Assembly: GCA_002404395.1 (NCBI GenBank)
Contig: DHJP01000092.1
Location: forward strand, 1 to 9,730
Origin: Clostridiales bacterium UBA4717
Lineage (GTDB): Bacteria; Bacillota; Clostridia; Oscillospirales; CAG-272
Length of the DNA stretch: 9,730 nucleotides
Reading direction: 5' to 3'
A program made the translations under genes and the position numbers. Each line of letters opens with the position of its first letter. The stretch's first letter is position 1. The notes beneath the pieces were generated by a model. It was not told where the DNA came from, searched no databases, and saw only the letters and a list, made by a program, of their open reading frames with translations. This document shows, one piece after another, positions 1 through 6,184 of the stretch.

Positions 1-34
1 CTTATTTCAAACGGTACACATACATTTATATATT

Positions 35-118
35 CGACCCGCTTTTGAGTCGGATATAACGAAGTATCGGATCCCGCATCCGGTCGTGAAGTCGAAAGAA
101 GAGTGCGGGACCGCTCCG
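35..118 (-). other. Structured RNA leader with competing hairpins
   Basis: Directly downstream of the promoter at 145-173 the minus-strand RNA can form a long stem between 68-78 and 104-118: 11 base pairs with a 4-base bulge at 111-114 and a loop of about 25 bases. A second 6-bp hairpin pairs 35-40 with 47-52 (one G-U pair). An alternative 5-bp hairpin, arms 68-72 and 78-82, uses the same bases as the long stem, so the two are mutually exclusive. Neither hairpin is followed by a U-run inside the window. This layout (strong promoter, leader with alternative folds, gene further on) is typical of a cis-regulatory leader or a small RNA. I do not recognise it as a known riboswitch class and saw no T-box consensus. 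Confidence 0.35.
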
Positions 119-144
119 GAAGGGCGTATATTCATTCCTTAACG

Positions 145-173
145 ATTATATCACGTTTCGGTATATTTTTCAA
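145..173 (-). promoter_or_regulatory. Strong sigma-A promoter reading out of the left edge
   Basis: On the minus strand a -35 box TTGAAA (168-173) is separated by exactly 17 bases from a perfect -10 box TATAAT (145-150). Transcription should begin near 138-140 and run toward position 1. It starts downstream of the cdd stop codon, so it serves a separate transcript whose gene is outside the window. No terminator for cdd is visible between the cdd stop and this promoter, so cdd transcripts may read through into the same unit. Confidence 0.75.
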
Positions 174-216
174 TACGAGAGGCGAACATTTTTAAGTTTT
201 GGATATATTGCACATA

Positions 217-634
217 TTATGTGCCGGACTTCAGGTTTGAGGGCCCGAATCCGAGCGGCAGTATTTCGGCAAGCGTCATGGTCACGATATTGCCTTTATC
301 GTTGAAATACAACATAAATGTTTGGGGATCGCAAAATTCGCGCATTACCTGTCTGCATACGCCGCAGGGTGCGCAAAGCTCCGAGCTGTCGCCGTTTTTG
401 CCGCCGACGATCGCGATCGCGGCGAAATCCCGTTCGCCCTCGCTGACCGCTTTGAAAAAGGCGGTGCGCTCGGCACAGCAGGTGGGGGGAAAACGCGGCG
501 TTTTCAATATTACAGCCGGTGTATACCTTTCCGCTTTTCGTGAGCAAAGCCGCGCCTACGGCGAAATGAGAGTAGGGAGAGTATGAGCTTTTCTGCGCGA
601 GCTTTGCATATTCGATCAGTGCTTCGGGTTTCAT
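217..634 (-). pseudogene. cdd: Cytidine deaminase, interrupted by a one-base frameshift
   Basis: Cytidine deaminase converts cytidine and deoxycytidine to uridine and deoxyuridine in pyrimidine salvage. The ATG at 634 has an AAGGAG ribosome binding site at 644-649. The first 50 residues match the family well, including the segment TGCNIENAAFSP. In a run of six C on the coding strand (484-489) one extra base throws the frame. Removing it restores SPTCCAERTA and then CAPCGVCRQ, giving a 138-residue protein of normal family length with all expected catalytic parts: zinc ligands Cys53, Cys90 and Cys93 and catalytic Glu55. Read as given, the first frame runs on to 296 as 112 residues and lacks every one of these. 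It follows tdk by 54 bases on the same strand and was probably co-transcribed. A sequencing or assembly indel, a recent mutation, or +1 frameshifting at CCC-C are all possible. The gene identity is secure; its functional state is not. Confidence 0.9.
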
Positions 635-688
635 TTTTTGTGTCTCCTTGTATATTTTACCATAGTATAATAGTACAGAGCCGCAGAT

Positions 689-1291
689 TTAATTGTCGTG
701 CGGCGCGTTTTGCTTTTGTTCGCGTATCTTGCGCTTGTAGCAGGCGTGGCACATTGCGATATACGAGTCGTTTCCGCCGATGAAGATCTGCTCGCCGTTT
801 GTGATCACTCTGCCGGCGGCATCTATCCGTGCGTTGACTATTGCCTTTGAGCCGCATTCGCAGACCGTTTTGATCTCGGTTATCGAATCGGCGACCTCAA
901 ACAGGCGGCGGCTCCCCTCGAACAGATGCGTCAGAAAGTCGGTGCGCAGTCCGAAGCAGAGCACCGGAATGTTGAAATTATCCACTATGTCTCTGAGTGC
1001 GTCGATCTGACCTGCGGTGAGGAACTGACATTCATCGACGATTATCACGTCGGGGCGTTCGGTCCCGAAGCGTTTGAAGCGTTCGACGATATCTTCGCTC
1101 GGTGTGAACGTCTCGGCGCGCTCGGACAATCCGATGCGCGATCTTACGATATCACTGCCGTCGCGGTTATCGACCGACGGCTTGAGTAACCATACATTCA
1201 TGCCGCGTTCTTCGTAATTGAATTTGGTTATAAGTGCCTGGGCGGTTTTGGAGCTTCCCATAGCTCCGTATTTGAAATAAAGTTTTGCCAT
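689..1291 (-). CDS. tdk: Thymidine kinase (zinc-containing TK1 type)
   Basis: Cytosolic enzyme that phosphorylates thymidine and deoxyuridine with ATP for DNA precursor salvage. The 200-residue length fits the family. The P-loop is GAMGSSKT at residues 9-16, a variant of the common GPMFSGKT form. The Walker B/catalytic region DECQFL is at 86-91, with Glu87 as expected catalytic base. The segment FGLRTDFL (113-120) is the family hinge region. Two cysteine pairs, Cys144/Cys146 and Cys181/Cys184, match the structural zinc site, with the thymidine-binding lasso between them. The ATG is preceded by GGAGAG (1302-1307) at a 10-base spacing. It heads a two-gene salvage unit with cdd and has its own promoter at 1391-1419. 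Confidence 0.96.
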   Translation of the reverse strand: MAKLYFKYGAMGSSKTAQALITKFNYEERGMNVWLLKPSVDNRDGSDIVRSRIGLSERAETFTPSEDIVERFKRFGTERPDVIIVDECQFLTAGQIDALRDIVDNFNIPVLCFGLRTDFLTHLFEGSRRLFEVADSITEIKTVCECGSKAIVNARIDAAGRVITNGEQIFIGGNDSYIAMCHACYKRKIREQKQNAPHDN

Positions 1292-1390
1292 ATTGCACCG
1301 GCTCTCCGATAATTATTTTGCGCCCGACCGTAATGCGCGTTTTTACGACAGGGATACCGCGTTATATTTAAGGGTGCTCATTCGCTTATC

Positions 1391-1419
1391 ATTCTACCAC
1401 AAATTCCGGTGAATGTAAA
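1391..1419 (-). promoter_or_regulatory. Promoter of tdk-cdd
   Basis: On the minus strand a TTTACA -35 box (1414-1419) lies 17 bases upstream of a TAGAAT -10 box (1391-1396). Each hexamer matches the sigma-A consensus at five of six positions, and a TG precedes the -10 box by one base (extended -10). Transcription would start near 1384, leaving a leader of about 90 bases before the tdk ATG. No convincing attenuator was seen in that leader. Confidence 0.75.
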
Positions 1420-1447
1420 CAACATTTTATCATTATGCCGAAAATTG

Positions 1448-1495
1448 TGCGCGCCGCCCGGCGCGCAGCTGAATTTATGGGTCGGCTTCGCCGAC
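1448..1495. repeat. Two GC-rich hairpins upstream of the 73-residue gene
   Basis: The first inverted repeat has 8-bp perfect arms at 1448-1455 and 1460-1467 around a GCCC loop. It can extend through AAATT and AATTT flanks across a small internal loop. The second has 6-bp perfect arms GTCGGC (1481-1486) and GCCGAC (1490-1495) around TTC and ends exactly where the purine-rich ribosome binding region of the next gene begins. Neither has a proper T-run on the plus strand; on the minus strand the first is followed by CAATTTT, a weak terminator tail at best. They could be REP-like elements or translation-modulating RNA folds. Confidence 0.5.
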
Positions 1496-1511
1496 GGAAA
1501 GGGTATAGTTT

Positions 1512-1733
1512 ATGTACTGTCGTCTGGTCAAGGGAAAAATCGTAGAAGCGCCGCACACGATCTGCGAGCTGATTCCGAATCCGACGCGAAAGCAATATCT
1601 GTTTTTCGGATACAAGCCGTTAGTCGATCGCACGGCTGAGGGCGGCGAATACATATATACCGAGACCGAGACCGAGATCATAAGGGAGAGCGGTCAGACG
1701 TGTGAAACCGCAGAGCGCGCTGCTGCGATCTGA
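1512..1733 (+). CDS. Small orphan protein resembling phage structural-region proteins
   Basis: This is a 73-residue protein of unproven function. The ATG is preceded by GGAAAGGG at 1496-1503 with a spacing of 8 bases. The first half (MYCRLVKGKIVEAP, then a NPT motif and FGYKPLVD) resembles small proteins often encoded near tail and lysis genes of Firmicutes phages, which commonly begin MYxRLxxGKxxxAP and contain a GYKP segment. That resemblance is from memory of the family pattern and not from a search. Residues about 50-55 are TETETE, encoded by three copies of ACCGAG (1659-1676). No signal peptide or membrane segment is seen. No other phage gene lies nearby, so it may be a domesticated or leftover phage gene. 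A 15-bp hairpin follows. Confidence 0.6.
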   Translation: MYCRLVKGKIVEAPHTICELIPNPTRKQYLFFGYKPLVDRTAEGGEYIYTETETEIIRESGQTCETAERAAAI

Positions 1734-1754
1734 TCTCGGTCTGCTGATACAAAG

Positions 1755-1790
1755 CGGTCCCGTAAGAGCGTTAAAGCTTTTACGGGACCG
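1755..1790 (+). terminator. 15-bp hairpin, probable terminator after the small orphan gene
   Basis: Arms 1755-1769 and 1776-1790 pair over 15 positions (one G-U) around a GTTAAA loop. The plus-strand tail is ATATATTTC, poorer than a normal U-tract, so termination may be partial. The minus-strand tail (CTTTG) is no better. It lies between the small gene and the LuxR-family regulator and would insulate the latter's promoter. Confidence 0.6.
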
Positions 1791-1851
1791 ATATATTTCG
1801 GTCAGGTTGCCTTTGCAAAAGTTTAAGTAAGAAAGCGGCCGGGGAATTGTC

Positions 1852-1877
1852 TGCAACACGTTGACTGTTTTGTTGCA
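1852..1877. promoter_or_regulatory. Operator-like inverted repeat over the regulator's -35 box
   Basis: TGCAACA (1852-1858) and TGTTGCA (1871-1877) are a perfect 7-bp inverted repeat spaced by 12 bases. The half-site centres are 19 bases apart, close to two helical turns, as expected for a dimeric DNA-binding protein. The repeat straddles the -35 hexamer at 1861-1866. The position suggests repression or autoregulation. The binding protein is unknown. Confidence 0.45.
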
Positions 1878-1889
1878 AAATGTTATAAT
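1861..1889 (+). promoter_or_regulatory. Near-consensus sigma-A promoter of the LuxR-family regulator
   Basis: TTGACT (1861-1866), a 17-base spacer, then TATAAT (1884-1889). Eleven of twelve hexamer bases match consensus. The predicted start near 1896 leaves a leader of roughly 38 bases before the ATG at 1934. Confidence 0.85.
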
Positions 1890-1933
1890 GATCGGACAGA
1901 ACGCCTGTGATTAAGAATGACCAGAGGTAAGTT

Positions 1934-4414
1934 ATGCCGAAACCCAAACGGAACCTGAACACGATATACATATCGGAAAGACTGCAGGAAAGTCTGCGGC
2001 CTATCTCGCACTGCGCCATGACCGCTGTAGTCGCACCCATGGGATACGGAAAGACCACGGCGGTGAATTGGTATTTGGAAGAGCGCGCCAAGGCGGAAAG
2101 CGTGAAGCTTATCCGTATCAGCGTCTATTCCGATAATCCTGCGATCTTCTGGAAAAGCGTGCAAAACGCGTTTGCCCGCGCAGGTTATGATTTTCTGAGA
2201 GATCATACCTGCCCGGCGGACGCCGCCGACTGCGGACTGCTTGCGGACGAGCTTTGCTATGAGCTGGCGGGTGAAAAGGCTTGCTACATTTTTATTGACG
2301 ACTTTCATTTACTGACCGACGGGCGCGCGCCGATGTTTCTCTGTATGCTTGCAAACCGACTGCCGTTGAACGTTCATCTGATAGTTGCGGGGCGGGACCG
2401 ATTCCTGCCCGCGTCCGAGACGGTGCGGCTTGGGGCAAAAGTTTATATGATAGGCATGGAGCAGCTCAGACTCAACCACACGGAGCTTGCCGTCTACGCT
2501 CACCGTTGCGGCACGGATCTGACCGACGCGCAGCTCGATCGCCTGCTTCGCTCCAGCGAGGGATGGTTTTCCGCTGTTTATCTGAACCTGCGGACGTTTT
2601 CGGAGCACGGAGTGCTTCCGAGCCCCGATTCCGATATTTATGCTACCTTTACCGCCGCTATGATAGATCCGCTGTCGGAGCGGCAGCGGAAGTTTCTGGC
2701 GGTAATGGGGCTTGCCGATGAGTTTACCGCGGAGATGGCGCGCTTTATCACGGGAGATGACGGCACGGGAGAGATACTTTCCGCTCTGACCGAACAAAAT
2801 GCGTTTGTAAAACGGCTGTCGGACGGCGTTACCTACCGTTTCCACCACATGATGAAAGAGTGTGCGCAGCGCAGTTTTCTGGCGCTGGAGCCGGAAATGC
2901 AGAAGCGCTGTCTTGAGCGGTTCGGTTCATGGTACGACGCGCATGGACAGTATCTTCATGCTATAGCGGCTTACCGTAAGTGCGGAAGCTACGCCGCGCT
3001 GTTAAGGGTGGTGTGCAAAGACGCGGGGATACTGCTCGCGTCTTTGCACGCGCAAGAGGTGCTTGAGCTTATTGATTCGTGTCCGACCGAAACGCTTGAA
3101 GCAGCTCCGCTTGCTATCTTAGTATTTATGCGCTGTATGTTCAATCTGCGGCAGATCCCCAAGATGATGGAGCTGAAAGCGCTTTTTTCAGCCGCCTTAA
3201 AAGCGCATCCGGAACTGTCTGCCGAAGAACGCGGCAATCTGATCGGCGAATGTGAGCTTATCATGAGTTTTCTTTGCTACAACGACATAAGCGGCATGAG
3301 CCGCCTGCACCGCAGTGCCGCCGCGCAGATGTCCCGTCCTGCCGTCAGCATACATAACAGCGGAGGCTGGACCTTCGGCTCGCCGTCGGTGCTGATGATG
3401 TTCTACCGCGCGCCGGGTGAGCTTGAAAGTGAGCTTGCCGAGATGGACGAATGTATGCCGCATTATTATAGGCTTACGGGAAATCACGGGCAGGGCGCGG
3501 AAAAGCTCATGCGGGCGGAGGCGGCGTTTATGAAAGGAAACTTCACCGACGCGCATATCGAACTTGAGAGCGCATATGCAAATATCAAGGACAACGGGCA
3601 GGAAAACATGGCGCTTTGCTGTGATTTTTTGGCGTTGAGGCTCTCGCTGTGCGCAGATGTGCAAATGCGTTATACGTTTGAAGCACGATATGCGGCGCTC
3701 TTGCGGCAGCATAATTCGGCGTGGATCAACCTTTGGAATACTGCCGTTGCCTATTATTACGCACTGCGCGGCGAAACGGAAAAGCTTCCGGAGATCTTTT
3801 CGCAGCACCGCCTGTCCGCCGTCAATATTCTTGCGCCGGGCAAGCCTATGACAGAGATGATAGAAAATCAGGTGTACCTTGCGGAGGGATCATACGCTGC
3901 GGTGGTCGGGCGCAGTGAAAAATTGCTTGAGATATGCGAGAGAATGCACTATGCCTTAGTCGCATTGCATATCCGTATCCAGACCGCGGCGGCGTATGAA
4001 ATGCTCGGGAAATCCGATGCCGCGCACGCGTTGCTTGAAAGGGCACTTTCCGACGCCGCGCCCGACGGTCTGGCGATGCCTTTCGTTGAAAACTACGGAT
4101 TGCTGAGTCCTCTGCTTAAAAGGAAAACGGGGGACGAATTCGCCGCGAAGCTCATTGAACTCGGCGAAGCGGCAGAGCGGCGAAAAGCCGAAAGAGTCCG
4201 ACCTGCGGCATTTGCCGCGCTGACCGAGAGGGAATTTGCGCTCGTAGAGCTGATGAGTCGGCGGCTCACCAACCGTGAGATCTCGGAAAAGCTGTTTCTC
4301 TCCGAAGGCAGCGTCAAGCAATATGTGAATCAGATCTATTCAAAGCTTCATATTGAGGGGGACACCCGCACCAAACGAAAGCGGCTTGTTGAGCTGCTTG
4401 AGTCCAAATACTAA
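1934..4414 (+). CDS. MalT-like LuxR-family transcriptional regulator (LAL type)
   Basis: An 826-residue cytoplasmic ATP-dependent regulator. The N-terminal STAND-type ATPase has a Walker A loop APMGYGKTT (34-42) and a Walker B strand CYIFIDDFHLL (117-127, Asp122-Asp123). The family landmarks GWFSAVYL (210-217) and YRFHHMMKE (301-309) follow. Residues from about 330 to 740 are helix-rich and leucine/alanine-rich, consistent with the TPR-like superhelix that senses the inducer in MalT. The C-terminus (about 763-826, from LTEREFALVEL) is a LuxR helix-turn-helix with the typical NREISEKLFLSEGSVKQY recognition region. The ATG follows AGAGG at a 6-base spacing. In this family ligand and ATP drive oligomerisation and transcription activation. 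The inducer here cannot be read from sequence. Candidate targets are itself and the downstream DUF2442/lipoprotein pair. Confidence 0.93.
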   Translation: MPKPKRNLNTIYISERLQESLRPISHCAMTAVVAPMGYGKTTAVNWYLEERAKAESVKLIRISVYSDNPAIFWKSVQNAFARAGYDFLRDHTCPADAADCGLLADELCYELAGEKACYIFIDDFHLLTDGRAPMFLCMLANRLPLNVHLIVAGRDRFLPASETVRLGAKVYMIGMEQLRLNHTELAVYAHRCGTDLTDAQLDRLLRSSEGWFSAVYLNLRTFSEHGVLPSPDSDIYATFTAAMIDPLSERQRKFLAVMGLADEFTAEMARFITGDDGTGEILSALTEQNAFVKRLSDGVTYRFHHMMKECAQRSFLALEPEMQKRCLERFGSWYDAHGQYLHAIAAYRKCGSYAALLRVVCKDAGILLASLHAQEVLELIDSCPTETLEAAPLAILVFMRCMFNLRQIPKMMELKALFSAALKAHPELSAEERGNLIGECELIMSFLCYNDISGMSRLHRSAAAQMSRPAVSIHNSGGWTFGSPSVLMMFYRAPGELESELAEMDECMPHYYRLTGNHGQGAEKLMRAEAAFMKGNFTDAHIELESAYANIKDNGQENMALCCDFLALRLSLCADVQMRYTFEARYAALLRQHNSAWINLWNTAVAYYYALRGETEKLPEIFSQHRLSAVNILAPGKPMTEMIENQVYLAEGSYAAVVGRSEKLLEICERMHYALVALHIRIQTAAAYEMLGKSDAAHALLERALSDAAPDGLAMPFVENYGLLSPLLKRKTGDEFAAKLIELGEAAERRKAERVRPAAFAALTEREFALVELMSRRLTNREISEKLFLSEGSVKQYVNQIYSKLHIEGDTRTKRKRLVELLESKY

Positions 4415-4440
4415 CTTTTGGTTAATGGTCAGACCGTATT

Positions 4441-4476
4441 ATCTGCCGTACAATATTTGTACGGCGGATTTTTTTT
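4441..4476 (+). terminator. Rho-independent terminator of the LuxR-family regulator
   Basis: A 9-bp perfect stem, GCCGTACAA (4445-4453) with TTGTACGGC (4457-4465) around a TAT loop, extends by four more pairs (one G-U) through 4441-4444 and 4466-4469. It runs directly into eight T (4469-4476). It starts 26 bases after the regulator's stop codon and should separate it from the downstream pair. Confidence 0.92.
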
Positions 4477-4541
4477 CCGTTTTCCCGATTTTCAGTCTGC
4501 GGCATATGTTGAAAATGCAGAAAACGAAAGGAGGCTCACAC

Positions 4542-4781
4542 TTGAACCGAAGATATCTTACAGCCGTTACGCCGCTGTCAGACTATATTTTGCAGGTGGA
4601 TTTTGTGTCCGGAAGCAGACTTTTGCTTGACTTGAAGCCTTATCTTGAAAAGATCCGCTTCCGTCCGCTTGCGGATCCGCAGGTGTGGAACAGCGCTGTC
4701 ACAAACGGTATTTTTGTACGCTTCGGCAATGTGGAGCTCAGCCATGACGAGTTATTGTCGATGGCGGAGCGTGAATGTTGA
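4542..4781 (+). CDS. DUF2442-like small protein
   Basis: A 79-residue protein. I chose the TTG at 4542 because a perfect AAAGGAGG (4527-4534) sits 7 bases upstream; in-frame ATGs at 4506 and 4515 lie before this site and have none. The sequence fits the DUF2442 pattern: an opening strand (YLTAVTPLSDYILQVDF), a glycine turn, LLLDLKPYLE, a PLADPQVW segment, then FGNVELSHDELLSMA at the end. DUF2442 proteins are small and poorly characterised and often lie beside DUF4160-type partners in presumed toxin-antitoxin pairs. No such partner is present here. The next gene starts 28 bases after this stop, so the two are probably co-transcribed. No convincing promoter was found in the short gap after the upstream terminator. 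Confidence 0.75.
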   Translation: MNRRYLTAVTPLSDYILQVDFVSGSRLLLDLKPYLEKIRFRPLADPQVWNSAVTNGIFVRFGNVELSHDELLSMAEREC

Positions 4782-4809
4782 CCGTTTTGATTTGAAAGGA
4801 AGAAAAATC

Positions 4810-6129
4810 ATGAAAAGAAAAATGCGGTATTTTGTTGCGGGACTTTTATTTTTGCTTTGCCTGAGTCTTGCCGCCTGCGGCGGTAATGATGAGATCGTCG
4901 GAGACGATTGGCGTACGACGGGCATTGTTGCGGGCAGCGGCACTATCACGCACGACGGCGAAAGTGTGGATGTGCTTGTCACGGTGAGCGAGAGCAGCAC
5001 CGCGTTCTACCGCGACCTGCCGGAGCAGATATTGTTTGACAGCGTAGCTTTCCCGATGAATATTCCCGACGCGCAGGAGGCGTTCAACGCCATCTCGTTT
5101 GAGGATATTGATCTTGACGGCGAAAGCGATGTGCTTGTCAGCTTCATACATGAAAACGGCGATGCCACCGAGCTTATATGGACTTGGGATCCGGTCGAGC
5201 GTTATGTGTTCAGAGACGAGCTTTCAAAAATTACGCTCGGAGAGGGCGATATCGGCAAATACGCGGGGCTTTGGGAATACGTGGGCGAAAACCTCTGGCT
5301 GCGCGTCAGTGAAGATGCGACATGGGAATTTTTAAACTCCCGTAACGAGGTGATCGAATACGGGACCTTGTGGGCGGAACAAAGCGGAGTTACCCTGCAC
5401 TTTGACGGCAGCGGAGACGTGCTGACCCTTGAGCGCACCGTCAGCGGCGACCTTATCGACACGGTCAACGGCGGCGTGTTAATACCGACTGATGAGATCA
5501 GAGTTCAGGAGCCGTTTTTTACGCAAAACGGGCTTGAGATTAATGCCGAAACAGAGGAGGGCACGATCTTGCTTGAAAACGGTGTTTGCAGTTACTCGGG
5601 GTTCGGGGACGGCTACAACACCGACGATTGCTATTGGGAGATCGCGATGGGCTACGATCAGACTCACGACGGTATTCGAGAGCTTCAGTTCGACGCCGTT
5701 TGTTATATTCCCGATGATTCCATTCCGTATTTTGACACGGAATATGTGACAAAGACCGACAGCGAGCTTTATGATTTCTACACCGGTATGTGGTTCACCA
5801 CGTCCACTACATACAACAACAGCGAACGCGGCGATAATTACTATTGCCATACCGTGAGTTGGCAGGGCAACAGCTATCTTATTGAGTTTGCCTACTCGAC
5901 TGAGTGGCAGTACAACATAGGCGATTGGGCGCAGGTGCTTACCAAGAGTTACGTTGTTTATATGCCCGAGGATTATGACGGTCTGATATTTGCCGCCGAG
6001 TCGCAACCGGACAACTACAGGGACAGCGCAAAGCGTATGCAGCTTGACAGCATTTCGCCTGAAGCGGATATCATGCATATTGACACGGTGGATCCTTACG
6101 GCGCGCTGTATTTTAAACTTTGCGACTGA
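4810..6129 (+). CDS. Multidomain surface lipoprotein, function unknown
   Basis: 439 residues. I chose the ATG at 4810 because AAAGGAAG lies at 4795-4802 and it creates a complete lipoprotein signal: MKRK, a hydrophobic core (8-20), and lipobox LAAC with Cys23 as the acylated residue. The mature protein is acidic, rich in Asp/Glu/Tyr/Trp, and looks mostly beta-stranded. Residues about 35-135 resemble the XAC2610/VCBS-like fold, with an Asp-rich calcium-loop-like segment EDIDLDGESD (98-107) and a later TWDPVERYVF. Residues about 150-230 (from YAGLWEYV) look like a lipocalin-like beta domain. A third Tyr-rich region fills the C-terminus. It contains several cysteines. I know no assigned function; calcium binding and a cell-surface role are inferences. 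It lies behind the DUF2442-like gene and faces the convergent pot operon. Confidence 0.85.
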   Translation: MKRKMRYFVAGLLFLLCLSLAACGGNDEIVGDDWRTTGIVAGSGTITHDGESVDVLVTVSESSTAFYRDLPEQILFDSVAFPMNIPDAQEAFNAISFEDIDLDGESDVLVSFIHENGDATELIWTWDPVERYVFRDELSKITLGEGDIGKYAGLWEYVGENLWLRVSEDATWEFLNSRNEVIEYGTLWAEQSGVTLHFDGSGDVLTLERTVSGDLIDTVNGGVLIPTDEIRVQEPFFTQNGLEINAETEEGTILLENGVCSYSGFGDGYNTDDCYWEIAMGYDQTHDGIRELQFDAVCYIPDDSIPYFDTEYVTKTDSELYDFYTGMWFTTSTTYNNSERGDNYYCHTVSWQGNSYLIEFAYSTEWQYNIGDWAQVLTKSYVVYMPEDYDGLIFAAESQPDNYRDSAKRMQLDSISPEADIMHIDTVDPYGALYFKLCD

Positions 6130-6184
6130 GGCGTTCTGCAGATCTCACATAATAAAAGCGCTGCTTTGGCTGAAAGCGAGCGTC

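Noticed and set aside
7..135. A 42-residue minus-strand open frame after the left-edge promoter
   Set aside because: The purine motif directly touches the ATG with no spacing, the ATG is only about 4 bases from the predicted transcript start, and the region is better explained as structured RNA. Kept only as an alternative in the findings.
296..634. The 112-residue frame as a complete stand-alone protein
   Set aside because: Only its first 50 residues look like a real family; the rest is out-of-frame cdd, rich in arginine and without the zinc site.
664..669. TATACT as the -10 box of a separate cdd promoter
   Set aside because: No acceptable -35 box lies 16-18 bases upstream; cdd is more simply read from the tdk promoter.
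3197..3808. A 203-residue minus-strand frame inside the regulator gene
   Set aside because: It lies wholly antisense to the conserved 826-residue regulator, is Arg/His-rich low-quality sequence, and has no supporting ribosome binding site or family match.
4353..4541. Extended upstream start for the DUF2442-like gene
   Set aside because: The extension would overlap the regulator's end, run through its terminator, and ignore the perfect ribosome binding site before the TTG at 4542.
4645..4809. Extended upstream start for the lipoprotein gene
   Set aside because: It would overlap the DUF2442-like gene and bury the lipoprotein signal peptide; the ATG at 4810 has its own ribosome binding site.
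5479..6078. A 199-residue minus-strand frame inside the lipoprotein gene
   Set aside because: It is antisense to a frame with a clear lipobox and ribosome binding site; no recognisable family features.
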